Shown in pieces: positions 32,689 to 40,689 of a DNA stretch of 64,000 nucleotides. Below the pieces are notes generated by a model. That model was not told the origin of the DNA. It made no database searches and was given only the letters and a program-made list of their open reading frames with translations. Source of the stretch: Actinomadura atramentaria DSM 43919 (GTDB lineage Bacteria; Actinomycetota; Actinomycetes; Streptosporangiales; Streptosporangiaceae). Every line of letters starts with the position of its first letter. The first letter of the stretch is position 1. Where the stretch lies: assembly GCF_000381885.1 (NCBI RefSeq), contig NZ_KB907212.1:248001-312000 (forward strand), written 5' to 3'. The translations under genes were made by a program, and so were the position numbers.

Positions 32689-35675
32689 GCGCACGGGTCT
32701 GCCCGCAGCCGGGCTGCGACGGCGAGGTCGCCGAGGACGGCTTCTGCGACGTCTGCGGCCTGGAACCCCTACCCGACCCGGCGGCGACCTCGGGCAGCCC
32801 CCCGACGAACGGCAATCCCCCGCCGAACGGCAACGCCCCGACGAACGGCAGCCTCTCGGCGAACGGCGGCACGTCGAGCGGCGCGGCGTCCGGCGGCGCG
32901 GCGTCGGGCGGCGGATCAGGCGGCGATGTGTCAGGCGGTCCGACACCGGACGGCGCGACCGGCGGTGCGGCGCTCCCGACTGGTGCGGTACCGGGCGGCG
33001 CAGCGCGGGGCGCTGCAGCATCGGGTGGCCCAACGTCGGGTGGCCGGACGTCGGGTGGCCCAGCATCGGTCGGCGCGGCGTCGGGTGGCGCGGCGTCGGG
33101 TGGTTCAGGGCCGGGTGGTGTGGTGCCGGGCGGGGGTGGGCTGGTTTGTGCGCAGCCGGGGTGTGACGGTGCGATCGGTGTGGACGGGTTCTGCGATGTC
33201 TGCGGGATGGAACCGCTGCCCGACTCGGCCGCGTCCGGGGGCTCGGCGGACGGTGGTGTGTCGGGCGGGTTCGCGGTCGGCGGCGCGGCGGGTGACGGGG
33301 CGCTGGGCGGGGCGGTAGCGGAGGCGGCGGGCGGGCCCGCGTCGGGCTGGGCGCGTCCGGACGGCGGCGCGGCCTTCGGCGGGCTCGCGTCGGGCGGCTC
33401 GGAGCCGGGTGGTCCGGCGAAAGGCGGCGTGGAATCCGGCGGGTCCGCTTCAGGCGGCTCGGAGTCGGGTGGTCCCGCGGAAGGCGGTGCGGGGTCCGGG
33501 CCGGGGGCGGTCGGGGCCGGGCGGGGTTCGCGTGTCGGGCGGGCCGCGCCGTTCGGGCGGCGGCGCGCGGGGGCTGCGGCGGGATCGGTGGGGACTTCCG
33601 CGTCCAGTGGCGGCAGCGGGTCCAGCGGGAGCGTCGGCGCGAGCGGGACCACCGGGTCGACGGGCGCGCATCGGCGCGGGATGCTCGGCGCGGGCTTGGT
33701 GGACGTCCCGCCCGTCCCGTACCGCGACCCGTCGTCGGCGGTGCTGGCGGATCCGCGGGTGCCCGAGTCCCGGCGGTTCTGCAGCCGCTGCGGCCACGAG
33801 GTCGGCCGCAGCCGCGAAGGACGCCCCGGCCGTACCGAAGGGTTCTGCAGCGACTGCCGCCACCCGTTCTCGTTCACGCCGAAACTGCGCGGCGGCGAGC
33901 TGGTCGCCGGGCAGTACGAGGTGCTGGGCTGCCTCGCGCACGGCGGACTCGGCTGGGTCTACCTCGCGAAGGACCGCAACGTCAGCGACCGGTGGGTCGT
34001 CCTCAAGGGCCTGCTCGACACCGGCGACGCGGACTCGCTCGCGGCGTCGACGGCCGAGCGCGCGTTCCTCGCCGAGGTCGAGCACCCCAACATCGTCAAG
34101 ATCTACAACTTCGTGCGGCACGGCGGCTCCGGCTACATCGTCATGGAGTACGTCGGCGGCCGGTCGCTGAAGGACATCCTCAAGAGCCGCCGCGCCGAGG
34201 CGGGCGACGAGACGGCGCTGCCGCTCGGCCAGGTCATCGCCTACGGCCTGGAGGCGCTGCGCGCGCTCGGCTACCTGCACGGCGTCGGGCTGCTGTACTG
34301 CGACTTCAAACCGGACAACGCGATCCAGTCCGAGGAGCAGCTCAAGCTGATCGACCTCGGCGGCGTGCGGCGCGCGTTCGACGTCGACAGCCCGATCTTC
34401 GGCACCGAGGGCTACCAGGCGCCGGAGGTCTCCGAGACCGGCCCGTCCGTTTCGTCGGACCTCTACACGGTGGGCCGGACTCTGGCCGTCCTCAGTTTCC
34501 CGTTCCGGGGCTACACCGGCCGGTACAAGCACACGCTGCCGCCGCGCGAGGACGTCCCGCTGCTGCGCCGCTTCGAGTCCTACGACCGGCTGCTGCGGCG
34601 CGCCACCGACCCGGTCCCGCAGCGGCGGTTCACCAGCGCCGCGGAGATGGCCGACCAGCTCACCGGCGTGCTGCGCGAGGTGCTGTCCGCCGAGGACGGG
34701 CGGCCGCGCCCCGCGCCGTCGCCGCTGTTCGGCGCGGAGCCGCGCGCCGCCGGGACGGTCCTGTTCGGCGACGGCCCCGCCGCGCCGCCCGTCCCGCTGG
34801 ACCCGGCGGAGGCCGCGGCGGCGCTGCCCGTCCCGCTCGTCCGCGCGGCGGACCAGGCGGCCCGGTTCCTCGCCGGCCTCACCGCCCGCGACCCGGCGGA
34901 GCTGGCCGCCGCGCTGGAGGCCGCGCCCGTCCGCACGCCCGAGGTGCGGCTGGCGCTGGCCCGCGTCCGGATCGAGCTGGGCGACCCGGCGGCGGCGGAC
35001 CTGCTCGCGCGGCTGCGCGCCGAGGTGCCCGACGACTGGCGCGTCCGCTGGTACCTGGGCGTGCGGGCGCTCGCGGGCGGCGACGGACCGGCCGCGTCCG
35101 CGCACTTCGACGGGCTGTACGGGCTGCTGCCCGGCGAGAACGCCGCCAAGCTCGCGCTGGCGTTCGCGCGCGAGACCGTCGGCGACCGCGCGTCCGCCGC
35201 CCGGCTGTACGAGATCGTGTGGCGCACCGACCAGACGTACGTGAGCGCGGCGTTCGGCCTCGCGCGGGTCCGCCTCGCCGCGCGCGACCCGGCGGGGGCG
35301 GTCGCGGCGCTGGACTCGGTGCCGCGCGGCTCCGGCCACTGGCAGACCGCGCAGCTCGGCGCCTTCGCCGCGCTGGTGCGCGGCGGCCCCCGCGACGACG
35401 CCGCGCTGCGCGACGCCGCCCGCCGCCTCGCGGACCTGCCGCTCGACACCGAGCGCCGCGCCCGCTACACCGCCGATCTGCTGGAGGCGGCGCTCGCCCG
35501 GCCCGGCGGCGCGGCGGGCGGCGGCGACCTGCTCGGCGTCCCGCTGACCGAGCCCGCGCTGCGCCGCCGCCTGGAGGAGACGTACCGGCTGCTCGCCAAG
35601 CTCGCCGACGGGGCGGCGGCGCGGCACGCGCTGGTCCGCCGCGCCAACGCCGTCCGACCGCGGACGCTGTTCTGA
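32685..35675 (+). CDS. pknG: PknG-like Ser/Thr protein kinase with three zinc-binding modules and a TPR domain
   Basis: A 996-residue soluble Ser/Thr kinase of the PknG type. Order: zinc ribbon 1 (C6, C11, C21, C24), a Gly/Ser/Pro-rich linker, zinc ribbon 2 (C155, C160, C170, C173, nearly a copy of the first), a second linker, then the PknG-type rubredoxin-like module (C366, C369, C388, C391). The kinase domain (about 405-670) has K441, the catalytic loop YCDFKPDN (D540) and DLG (D557), all as in PknG. A helical TPR-like C-terminal domain follows. In mycobacteria PknG controls glutamate/2-oxoglutarate metabolism through FHA proteins, and its rubredoxin cysteines are redox-active. The two additional N-terminal ribbons are unusual. 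Coupled to the gene before it by ATGA. Confidence 0.93.
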   Translation: MSARVCPQPGCDGEVAEDGFCDVCGLEPLPDPAATSGSPPTNGNPPPNGNAPTNGSLSANGGTSSGAASGGAASGGGSGGDVSGGPTPDGATGGAALPTGAVPGGAARGAAASGGPTSGGRTSGGPASVGAASGGAASGGSGPGGVVPGGGGLVCAQPGCDGAIGVDGFCDVCGMEPLPDSAASGGSADGGVSGGFAVGGAAGDGALGGAVAEAAGGPASGWARPDGGAAFGGLASGGSEPGGPAKGGVESGGSASGGSESGGPAEGGAGSGPGAVGAGRGSRVGRAAPFGRRRAGAAAGSVGTSASSGGSGSSGSVGASGTTGSTGAHRRGMLGAGLVDVPPVPYRDPSSAVLADPRVPESRRFCSRCGHEVGRSREGRPGRTEGFCSDCRHPFSFTPKLRGGELVAGQYEVLGCLAHGGLGWVYLAKDRNVSDRWVVLKGLLDTGDADSLAASTAERAFLAEVEHPNIVKIYNFVRHGGSGYIVMEYVGGRSLKDILKSRRAEAGDETALPLGQVIAYGLEALRALGYLHGVGLLYCDFKPDNAIQSEEQLKLIDLGGVRRAFDVDSPIFGTEGYQAPEVSETGPSVSSDLYTVGRTLAVLSFPFRGYTGRYKHTLPPREDVPLLRRFESYDRLLRRATDPVPQRRFTSAAEMADQLTGVLREVLSAEDGRPRPAPSPLFGAEPRAAGTVLFGDGPAAPPVPLDPAEAAAALPVPLVRAADQAARFLAGLTARDPAELAAALEAAPVRTPEVRLALARVRIELGDPAAADLLARLRAEVPDDWRVRWYLGVRALAGGDGPAASAHFDGLYGLLPGENAAKLALAFARETVGDRASAARLYEIVWRTDQTYVSAAFGLARVRLAARDPAGAVAALDSVPRGSGHWQTAQLGAFAALVRGGPRDDAALRDAARRLADLPLDTERRARYTADLLEAALARPGGAAGGGDLLGVPLTEPALRRRLEETYRLLAKLADGAAARHALVRRANAVRPRTLF

Positions 35676-35722
35676 GGACCCCGCCGCCGCATGCCGACCG
35701 ATCCCCCCGGGAGAGCCCCACG

Positions 35723-37054
35723 ATGAGCGACGTTCCGGAGTTCCGCCTCACCGTCGACCAGAACCCGTACCTTCCGGCGGGCGGCCGGGAGATGCACGCC
35801 GTCCTCGGCGTCCGGTCGCTGGGCGGCGGGCGGCCCGCGGAGGCCGCGCAGGTCATCGTCCTCGACACGTCGGGGTCGATGACGTACGGGGGCAAGTTGC
35901 GGGCGGCCAAGCGCGCCGCGCTGACGGCGCTCGACACGATCCGCGACGGCGTCCACTTCGCGGTCGTCGGCGGCGCGAACCAGCCGCGGATGATCTACCC
36001 GCCGTCGCCGGAGCGGCTCGTCCGGATGGACGGGCGCAGCCGCGCGCGGGCGAAGGACGCCGTCGAGGCGATGGACGCGAAGGGCGGCACCGCCATCGGA
36101 ACGTGGCTGCTGTTCGCGCACAAGCTCCTCGCCGCGCGCCCCGACGCCGTCCGCCACGCGCTGCTGCTCACCGACGGCAAGAACCAGCACGAGACCGCCG
36201 ACGAGCTCGGCCGCGCCCTCGACCGGTGCGCGGGCGGGTTCACCTGCCACGCGCTCGGCGTCGGGACGGACTGGGCCGTGGCCGAACTCCGCCGGATCTC
36301 CTCGGTGCTGCTCGGCGAGTTCCTGGACGTCGCCGAACCCGACGACCTCGAACAGCGGTTCCGCGAGCTGACCGAGACGGCGATGGCCAAGGAGGTCCCG
36401 GACGTCGCGCTGCGCGTGTGGACGCCGCAGCACGCGCGGCTGCGCTTCGTGAAGCAGATGGCTCCGGTGCTGGACGACCTCACCGCGCGCGGCGTCCCGT
36501 CCGGGCGGCAGACCGTCGACTACCCGCTCGGCGCGTGGGGCGCGGAGGAACGCGAGTACCACCTGTGCGTGGAGGTGCCGCCGGGCGGCGTCGGACGCCG
36601 GATGCGGGCGGCGTGGGCGAAGCTGCTGCTGCCCGGCGGCGAGGCGGCGGCGTCCGGGGACGTCCTCGCGGAGTGGACCGACGACGTCGGCCGCGCCACG
36701 CTCATCAACGGCCGCGTCGCCCGCCACACCGACCAGGCCGAACTCGCCGAAGCCGTGCAGGAGGGGCTCGCCGCGCGGCGCGAGGGCGACGAGGAGACCG
36801 CGACCGCGCGCCTCGGCCGCGCCGTCGTCCTGGCCCGGCAGGTCGGGAACGAGCAGGTCGCGGACCTGCTCGACCGCGTCGTGGACGTGCTGGACGCCGC
36901 GTCGGGCACCGTCCGGCTGAAGAAGGACGTCGCCAAGGCCGACGAGATGTCCCTCGACACCCGCTCCGTCCGGACGGTCCCGACCCGGCTCGGCGAGCCG
37001 TCGCCCGGGACGGGCCGCACCGCGCGGACGCGGCCGGGCGAGCCGGGGGCGTGA
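35723..37054 (+). CDS. vWA-domain protein of the PknG-like operon
   Basis: A 443-residue cytosolic protein with an N-terminal von Willebrand A domain. The MIDAS metal site reads D48-T-S50-G-S52 (VLDTSGSM), with KGGTAIGT giving the MIDAS threonine and LLLTDGKNQ the second aspartate. After the vWA fold comes a beta-rich middle and a C-terminal helical region (about 345-420). Stand-alone vWA proteins bind partners through a metal-dependent surface, so an adaptor role towards the kinase or the FHA protein is plausible. ATG at 35723 with GGGAGAG upstream; it lies 47 bp after the kinase and two bases before the FHA gene. Confidence 0.88.
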   Translation: MSDVPEFRLTVDQNPYLPAGGREMHAVLGVRSLGGGRPAEAAQVIVLDTSGSMTYGGKLRAAKRAALTALDTIRDGVHFAVVGGANQPRMIYPPSPERLVRMDGRSRARAKDAVEAMDAKGGTAIGTWLLFAHKLLAARPDAVRHALLLTDGKNQHETADELGRALDRCAGGFTCHALGVGTDWAVAELRRISSVLLGEFLDVAEPDDLEQRFRELTETAMAKEVPDVALRVWTPQHARLRFVKQMAPVLDDLTARGVPSGRQTVDYPLGAWGAEEREYHLCVEVPPGGVGRRMRAAWAKLLLPGGEAAASGDVLAEWTDDVGRATLINGRVARHTDQAELAEAVQEGLAARREGDEETATARLGRAVVLARQVGNEQVADLLDRVVDVLDAASGTVRLKKDVAKADEMSLDTRSVRTVPTRLGEPSPGTGRTARTRPGEPGA

Positions 37055-37056
37055 CG

Positions 37057-37767
37057 ATGCCGACCTGCCCGGGCGGCCACGAGTCCGCCGCCGACGACTA
37101 CTGCGACGTGTGCGGCGAGCAGATGCCGCCGCCGCTACCGGACCACTGCCCGGCCTGCCGCGAGCCGCGCTCCGGCGGCGCGTTCTGCGAAAGCTGCGGC
37201 CATGCCTTCAGCCCGTCGGCCCCCCGCGCGACCGGACCCGCCGAACGCCACGCGGCCGAGCCGGGCGAGGCCGGCCCGGCGGGGACCGCCGCGGACGATG
37301 CCGGAGCACGGCCCGCATCGCCCGTTCCGGGCGGAACGGGCGTGTGGTTCGCGGTCGTCGAAGCCGATCCCGACTACTTCGCCGAGGTCCAGGCGCAGGA
37401 CGGGCCGGACACGGCGGCGCTGCGGTTCCCCGAGGGAAACCCGGCGCGGCGTGTGCCGCTCGTCGGGGACAAGGTGCGCATCGGGCGGCGCAGCACCTCG
37501 CGCGGGCTGCTGCCGGAGATCGACCTGAGCGTCCCGCCCGCCGACCCCGGCGTCTCGCACGCGCACGCCGTCCTTGTCGCCGGACCGGACGGACGCGGCT
37601 GGACGGTCATCGACACCGGCTCCACCAACGGCACGACGATCAACGGCTCGCCCGACCCGATCCCCGTCAACGTCGCCGTGCCCGTGGGCGACGGCGACCG
37701 CGTCCACGTCGGGGCCTGGACGACGATCACCCTGTCGCTAGACGAGAGAGGACCGGCATGGTCCTGA
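37057..37767 (+). CDS. double zinc-ribbon/FHA-domain protein
   Basis: A 236-residue cytosolic protein. The N-terminus has zinc-ribbon cysteine pairs (C4...C16-D-V-C19 and C31-PA-C34...C44-ES-C47), then a disordered linker (about 50-90). The C-terminal half (about 95-230) is a forkhead-associated domain with VRIGRRS, GVSHAHAVL and DTGSTNGTTING, which bind phosphothreonine. In mycobacteria the FHA protein GarA is the best-known PknG substrate. No GarA-type ETTS phosphosite is visible here, so this protein may instead read a phosphothreonine on the kinase or another partner. Its ribbons resemble those of the kinase. It overlaps glnX by 10 bp. Confidence 0.9.
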   Translation: MPTCPGGHESAADDYCDVCGEQMPPPLPDHCPACREPRSGGAFCESCGHAFSPSAPRATGPAERHAAEPGEAGPAGTAADDAGARPASPVPGGTGVWFAVVEADPDYFAEVQAQDGPDTAALRFPEGNPARRVPLVGDKVRIGRRSTSRGLLPEIDLSVPPADPGVSHAHAVLVAGPDGRGWTVIDTGSTNGTTINGSPDPIPVNVAVPVGDGDRVHVGAWTTITLSLDERGPAWS

Positions 37768-39227
37768 GCAACCCCCCACCGCCCCCGGACGGCACCGATC
37801 CCGCGCCGGGTCGCGGCCGGTTCGCCGTCGCCCTGGCGCCGCTGCGGACCGTCCCCGGCCGCATCCGGGCCGGCGCCGCCGTGATCCTCGTCCTGCTCGG
37901 GCTGCTCGCCGTCGTGCTGGCCGGGGCGATCGGGGAGGCGCGCGGCGGCGTCCGCACGATCGGGCACGACGCCGGGCCGCAGGTCGTCGTGACCGGCGAC
38001 CTGTACTTCGCGCTGAGCGCGATGGACGCGCAGGTCGCCGACGTCCTGCTGATCGGCGCGGACCACGGCCTCGGCCTCGGCTACGACGCCTCGGTGAAGC
38101 GCTACGACCAGTACCGCGGCCAGGCGGACGCGGCGGCGGTGCAGGCCGCGCAGCTCGCGGGCAGCGACCCCGACCGCCTCCGCACGGTCCGCGCCGTGAT
38201 GGACGGCCTCGGCCGCTACGAGCGCTACGCCGCGCAGGCGATGCTCCAGGCGAAGCAGGCGGGCTATCCGGCGGGCAGCCCGACCGAGGACGTCATCGCC
38301 ACATACCGCCGCGCGACGGATCTGATGCGCCTCCAGATCCTCCCGCAGGCGTACAACGTGACGCTGGACAGCGGCGCGACGGTCCGCGCGTCGTACGAGA
38401 GCCGCCGCAGCGCGGTCCTCGACGGCCGCGACGCCGTCCTCGCCGCGGGCGCGCTGGCGCTGGCGGCGCTCGTCGGCGCGCAGGTCTGGCTGGCGCGCGG
38501 CTTCCGCCGCACGGTGAACCCGGCGCTCGCGCTCGGGACGATCGCGACGCTGGCGCTCGTCGCGGCGGGCGCGGCGACGCTGTCCGCCGAGGCGAACCAC
38601 CTGCGCGACGCCAAGCGGAACGGCTTCGACTCCGTCCTGGCGCTGTCACGGGCCCGCGCGATCAGCCACAGCGCGTTCGCCGACGAGAGCCGCTACCTGC
38701 TCGATCCGCAGCGCGCCGACACCTACGAGCAGACGTACCTGGACAAGTCGCTGGCCGTCCTCGACGTCGAGCCCGCCGAGGGCCAGCCGCTGAACCTCGC
38801 GACGTACTACGCGGGCCTCGGCCGCCAGGTCGCGGACGCGGCGTCGGGCCACGGCGCGTTCCTCGGCTTCTTCGGCGACGAGGCGCGCCAGGCGCGCGAC
38901 GAGCGGGGACTCGTCCGCACCCTCACGGCCTACCGCGCGGTCCTGGAGAACGACCGGAAGATGCGCCAGCTCGCGGGCCGCGGCGACCACACCGGCGCGG
39001 TGAACCTGCGCATGGGCACGGGCGGCTCCGGCGCGATCGGCACGTTCGACGCCTACGACCGCGCCCTCGGCGACCTGCGCGACGCGCACCGCCGCACGCT
39101 GGCCGCCGCGACCCGCGCGGCCGACGACGACCTGCGCGGCTGGAACTGGCTCCCGCCCGTCACGGCATTGGGTGCCGCCGTGCTCGTCCTGGCGGGCGTC
39201 CGCCCCCGGCTCGCCGAATTCCGGTGA
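37758..39227 (+). CDS. glnX: GlnX-like membrane sensor protein
   Basis: A 489-residue integral membrane protein matching GlnX of the mycobacterial PknG system by position and layout. After a proline-rich cytosolic N-terminus come TM1 (about 37-58), an extracellular helical domain (about 59-225), TM2 (226-247), TM3 (255-276), a second extracellular helical domain (about 277-462) and TM4 (about 465-482). The two outer domains look like four-helix-bundle sensor domains. In mycobacteria GlnX is proposed to relay GlnH ligand binding to PknG across the membrane. AGAGGA precedes the ATG at 37758, which lies inside the FHA gene end. Confidence 0.88.
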   Translation: MVLSNPPPPPDGTDPAPGRGRFAVALAPLRTVPGRIRAGAAVILVLLGLLAVVLAGAIGEARGGVRTIGHDAGPQVVVTGDLYFALSAMDAQVADVLLIGADHGLGLGYDASVKRYDQYRGQADAAAVQAAQLAGSDPDRLRTVRAVMDGLGRYERYAAQAMLQAKQAGYPAGSPTEDVIATYRRATDLMRLQILPQAYNVTLDSGATVRASYESRRSAVLDGRDAVLAAGALALAALVGAQVWLARGFRRTVNPALALGTIATLALVAAGAATLSAEANHLRDAKRNGFDSVLALSRARAISHSAFADESRYLLDPQRADTYEQTYLDKSLAVLDVEPAEGQPLNLATYYAGLGRQVADAASGHGAFLGFFGDEARQARDERGLVRTLTAYRAVLENDRKMRQLAGRGDHTGAVNLRMGTGGSGAIGTFDAYDRALGDLRDAHRRTLAAATRAADDDLRGWNWLPPVTALGAAVLVLAGVRPRLAEFR

Positions 39228-39255
39228 GGCACCGGTGACTTCGTTGGGAGGGCAC

Positions 39256-40074
39256 ATGCGGTTCGTCCGCGTCGGAGCGGCGTGCGCCGCGCTGGGCCTG
39301 GCGGCCGCCGGGTGCGGCCTGGGCGGGTCCGGCGGCGACTCCGTCGCCGGCAAGCGCTCGCTGGTGATCGGGGTGAAGTCCGACCAGCCGGGCCTCGGCC
39401 TGCGCGACGCGCGGACGGGCGACTACAGCGGCTTCGACGTGGACGTCGCCCGGTACATCGCGGGCCGCCTCGGCGTGCCCGGCTCGCGGATCACGTTCCG
39501 CACGACCCCGTCGTCGGACCGCGAGAAGGCGCTCGCGTCGGGCCGCGTGGACCTCATCGTCGCGTCGTACTCGATCACCGCGCGCCGCAAGACGCAGGTG
39601 ACGTTCGCGGGCCCGTACTACGTCGCGCACCAGGACACGGCGGTGCGCGCCGACGACCGCTCGATCGGGAACGTCCGGGACCTGAAGGGCAAGCGGATCT
39701 GCGCGGTCACCGGCTCCAACTCCTGGCGGCGCGTCACCGAGGAGCGCGAGGTCGCGGCGGTGCCGGTGGAGACGCCGACCTACAGCGACTGCATGCGCGC
39801 GCTCGCCGCCGGGCGGATCGACGCCGTCTCGACGGACGACCTCATCCTCGCGGGCTTCGCCGCGCCCGGCACGCGCGTCCTCAACGCGCCGTTCACCGAC
39901 GAGAAGTACGGCGTCGGCCTGCGCAGGGGCGACCTGGCGGGCTGCGAGGCGGTCAACCGGGCGATCACGCGCATGTACCAGGACGGCACGGCGGCACGCC
40001 TGCTGAACCGCTGGTTCGCCCGGTCGGGCCTGCGGATCAACCCGTACGTGCCGCAGTTCGAGGGGTGCTCCTGA
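39256..40074 (+). CDS. glnH: GlnH-like amino-acid-binding lipoprotein
   Basis: A 272-residue solute-binding lipoprotein of the polar amino-acid family (SBP_bac_3). The signal ends in a lipobox LAAAGC (C20). The domain carries LVIGVKSDQPGLGL, FDVDVARYIAGRLG, VDLIVASYSITARRKTQVTFAGPYY and CAVTGSNSWRR. In mycobacteria GlnH binds Asp/Glu/Asn and works with GlnX and PknG rather than with a transporter. No ABC permease or ATPase is adjacent here either, supporting a sensing role. ATG at 39256 with GGGAGG five bases upstream, 28 bp after glnX; last gene of the operon. Confidence 0.92.
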   Translation: MRFVRVGAACAALGLAAAGCGLGGSGGDSVAGKRSLVIGVKSDQPGLGLRDARTGDYSGFDVDVARYIAGRLGVPGSRITFRTTPSSDREKALASGRVDLIVASYSITARRKTQVTFAGPYYVAHQDTAVRADDRSIGNVRDLKGKRICAVTGSNSWRRVTEEREVAAVPVETPTYSDCMRALAAGRIDAVSTDDLILAGFAAPGTRVLNAPFTDEKYGVGLRRGDLAGCEAVNRAITRMYQDGTAARLLNRWFARSGLRINPYVPQFEGCS

Positions 40075-40084
40075 ACCGCGCCGC

Positions 40085-40435
40085 TCAGGGCGTCGTGGAC
40101 GGCAGCGCGTCCACGGCGTCCTCCAGCGTCTCGTAGACCGGGATGAACTGGTCCACCGCGGTGATCCGGAAGACGCGCCGGACGCGGTCGGTGAGCCCGA
40201 CGAGCACGAGCGGCACGCCGTTGTCGGTCGCGCGCCGGTTGGCGCCGACGACGGCGTTGAGCCCGGTCGAGTCGCAGAACGTCACGCCGCGCATGTCCAC
40301 GACGAGCGCGCGCCCGTTCTCGACGACGTCGAGCATCGCCTCCTCGAACCGGTCGCGGGAGACGAGGTCGAGCTCGCCGCCCACCTCGACGACCGTGTAG
40401 CGGTCCTGCCGGTTCAGGTGTAGGCCGAATTCCAC
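40085..40435 (-). CDS. STAS-domain anti-sigma factor antagonist
   Basis: A 116-residue STAS domain of the SpoIIAA/RsbV type: TVVEVGGELDLVSRDRFEEAM, then LVVDMRGVTFCDSTGLNAVVGANRRA with the phosphorylatable serine in CDSTGLN, and LVLVGLTDRVRRVFRITAVDQFIPVYETLEDA. Such proteins release a sigma factor by binding its anti-sigma kinase when dephosphorylated. The GTG at 40435 has GGAGG five bases upstream; an in-frame GTG at 40441 would add two residues. No anti-sigma kinase or sigma factor gene is adjacent. It is convergent with glnH (10-bp gap) and divergent from the phosphatase gene. Confidence 0.92.
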   Translation of the reverse strand: MEFGLHLNRQDRYTVVEVGGELDLVSRDRFEEAMLDVVENGRALVVDMRGVTFCDSTGLNAVVGANRRATDNGVPLVLVGLTDRVRRVFRITAVDQFIPVYETLEDAVDALPSTTP

Positions 40436-40595
40436 GGCCACCTCCCACCACGTCGGCGAAGGCCCCGGGAGGCCCGGGACCTTCCAGCATGAACGAGGCG
40501 GGCTCGTGGTCAAGGCCCGCCCGGATAAAGGACGCGGCGACGCGCCCGCCGACGCCGTCCGCAACGGGACGGCCGGTCGGCGCGGGCCGCCTGCT

Positions 40596-40639
40596 GTTCA
40601 GCCTACGGTCATCCGGCCCGTAACCGTACGTCACCCGTG
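40596..40639 (+). promoter_or_regulatory. candidate PHO box (four 11-bp direct repeats)
   Basis: Four consecutive 11-mers lie at 40596-40606 (GTTCAGCCTAC), 40607-40617 (GGTCATCCGGC), 40618-40628 (CCGTAACCGTA) and 40629-40639 (CGTCACCCGTG). Units 1, 2 and 4 share [GC][GT]TCANCC, matching the known Streptomyces PhoP direct-repeat unit, and the third is weaker. The array ends 50 bases before the alkaline phosphatase start, so phosphate-starvation induction through PhoR/PhoP is likely. Confidence 0.75.
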
Positions 40640-40689
40640 ACTGATCGGCTGTGCATGCCCGAAATGTCAATGAATGGGGAGGTCAGCCG

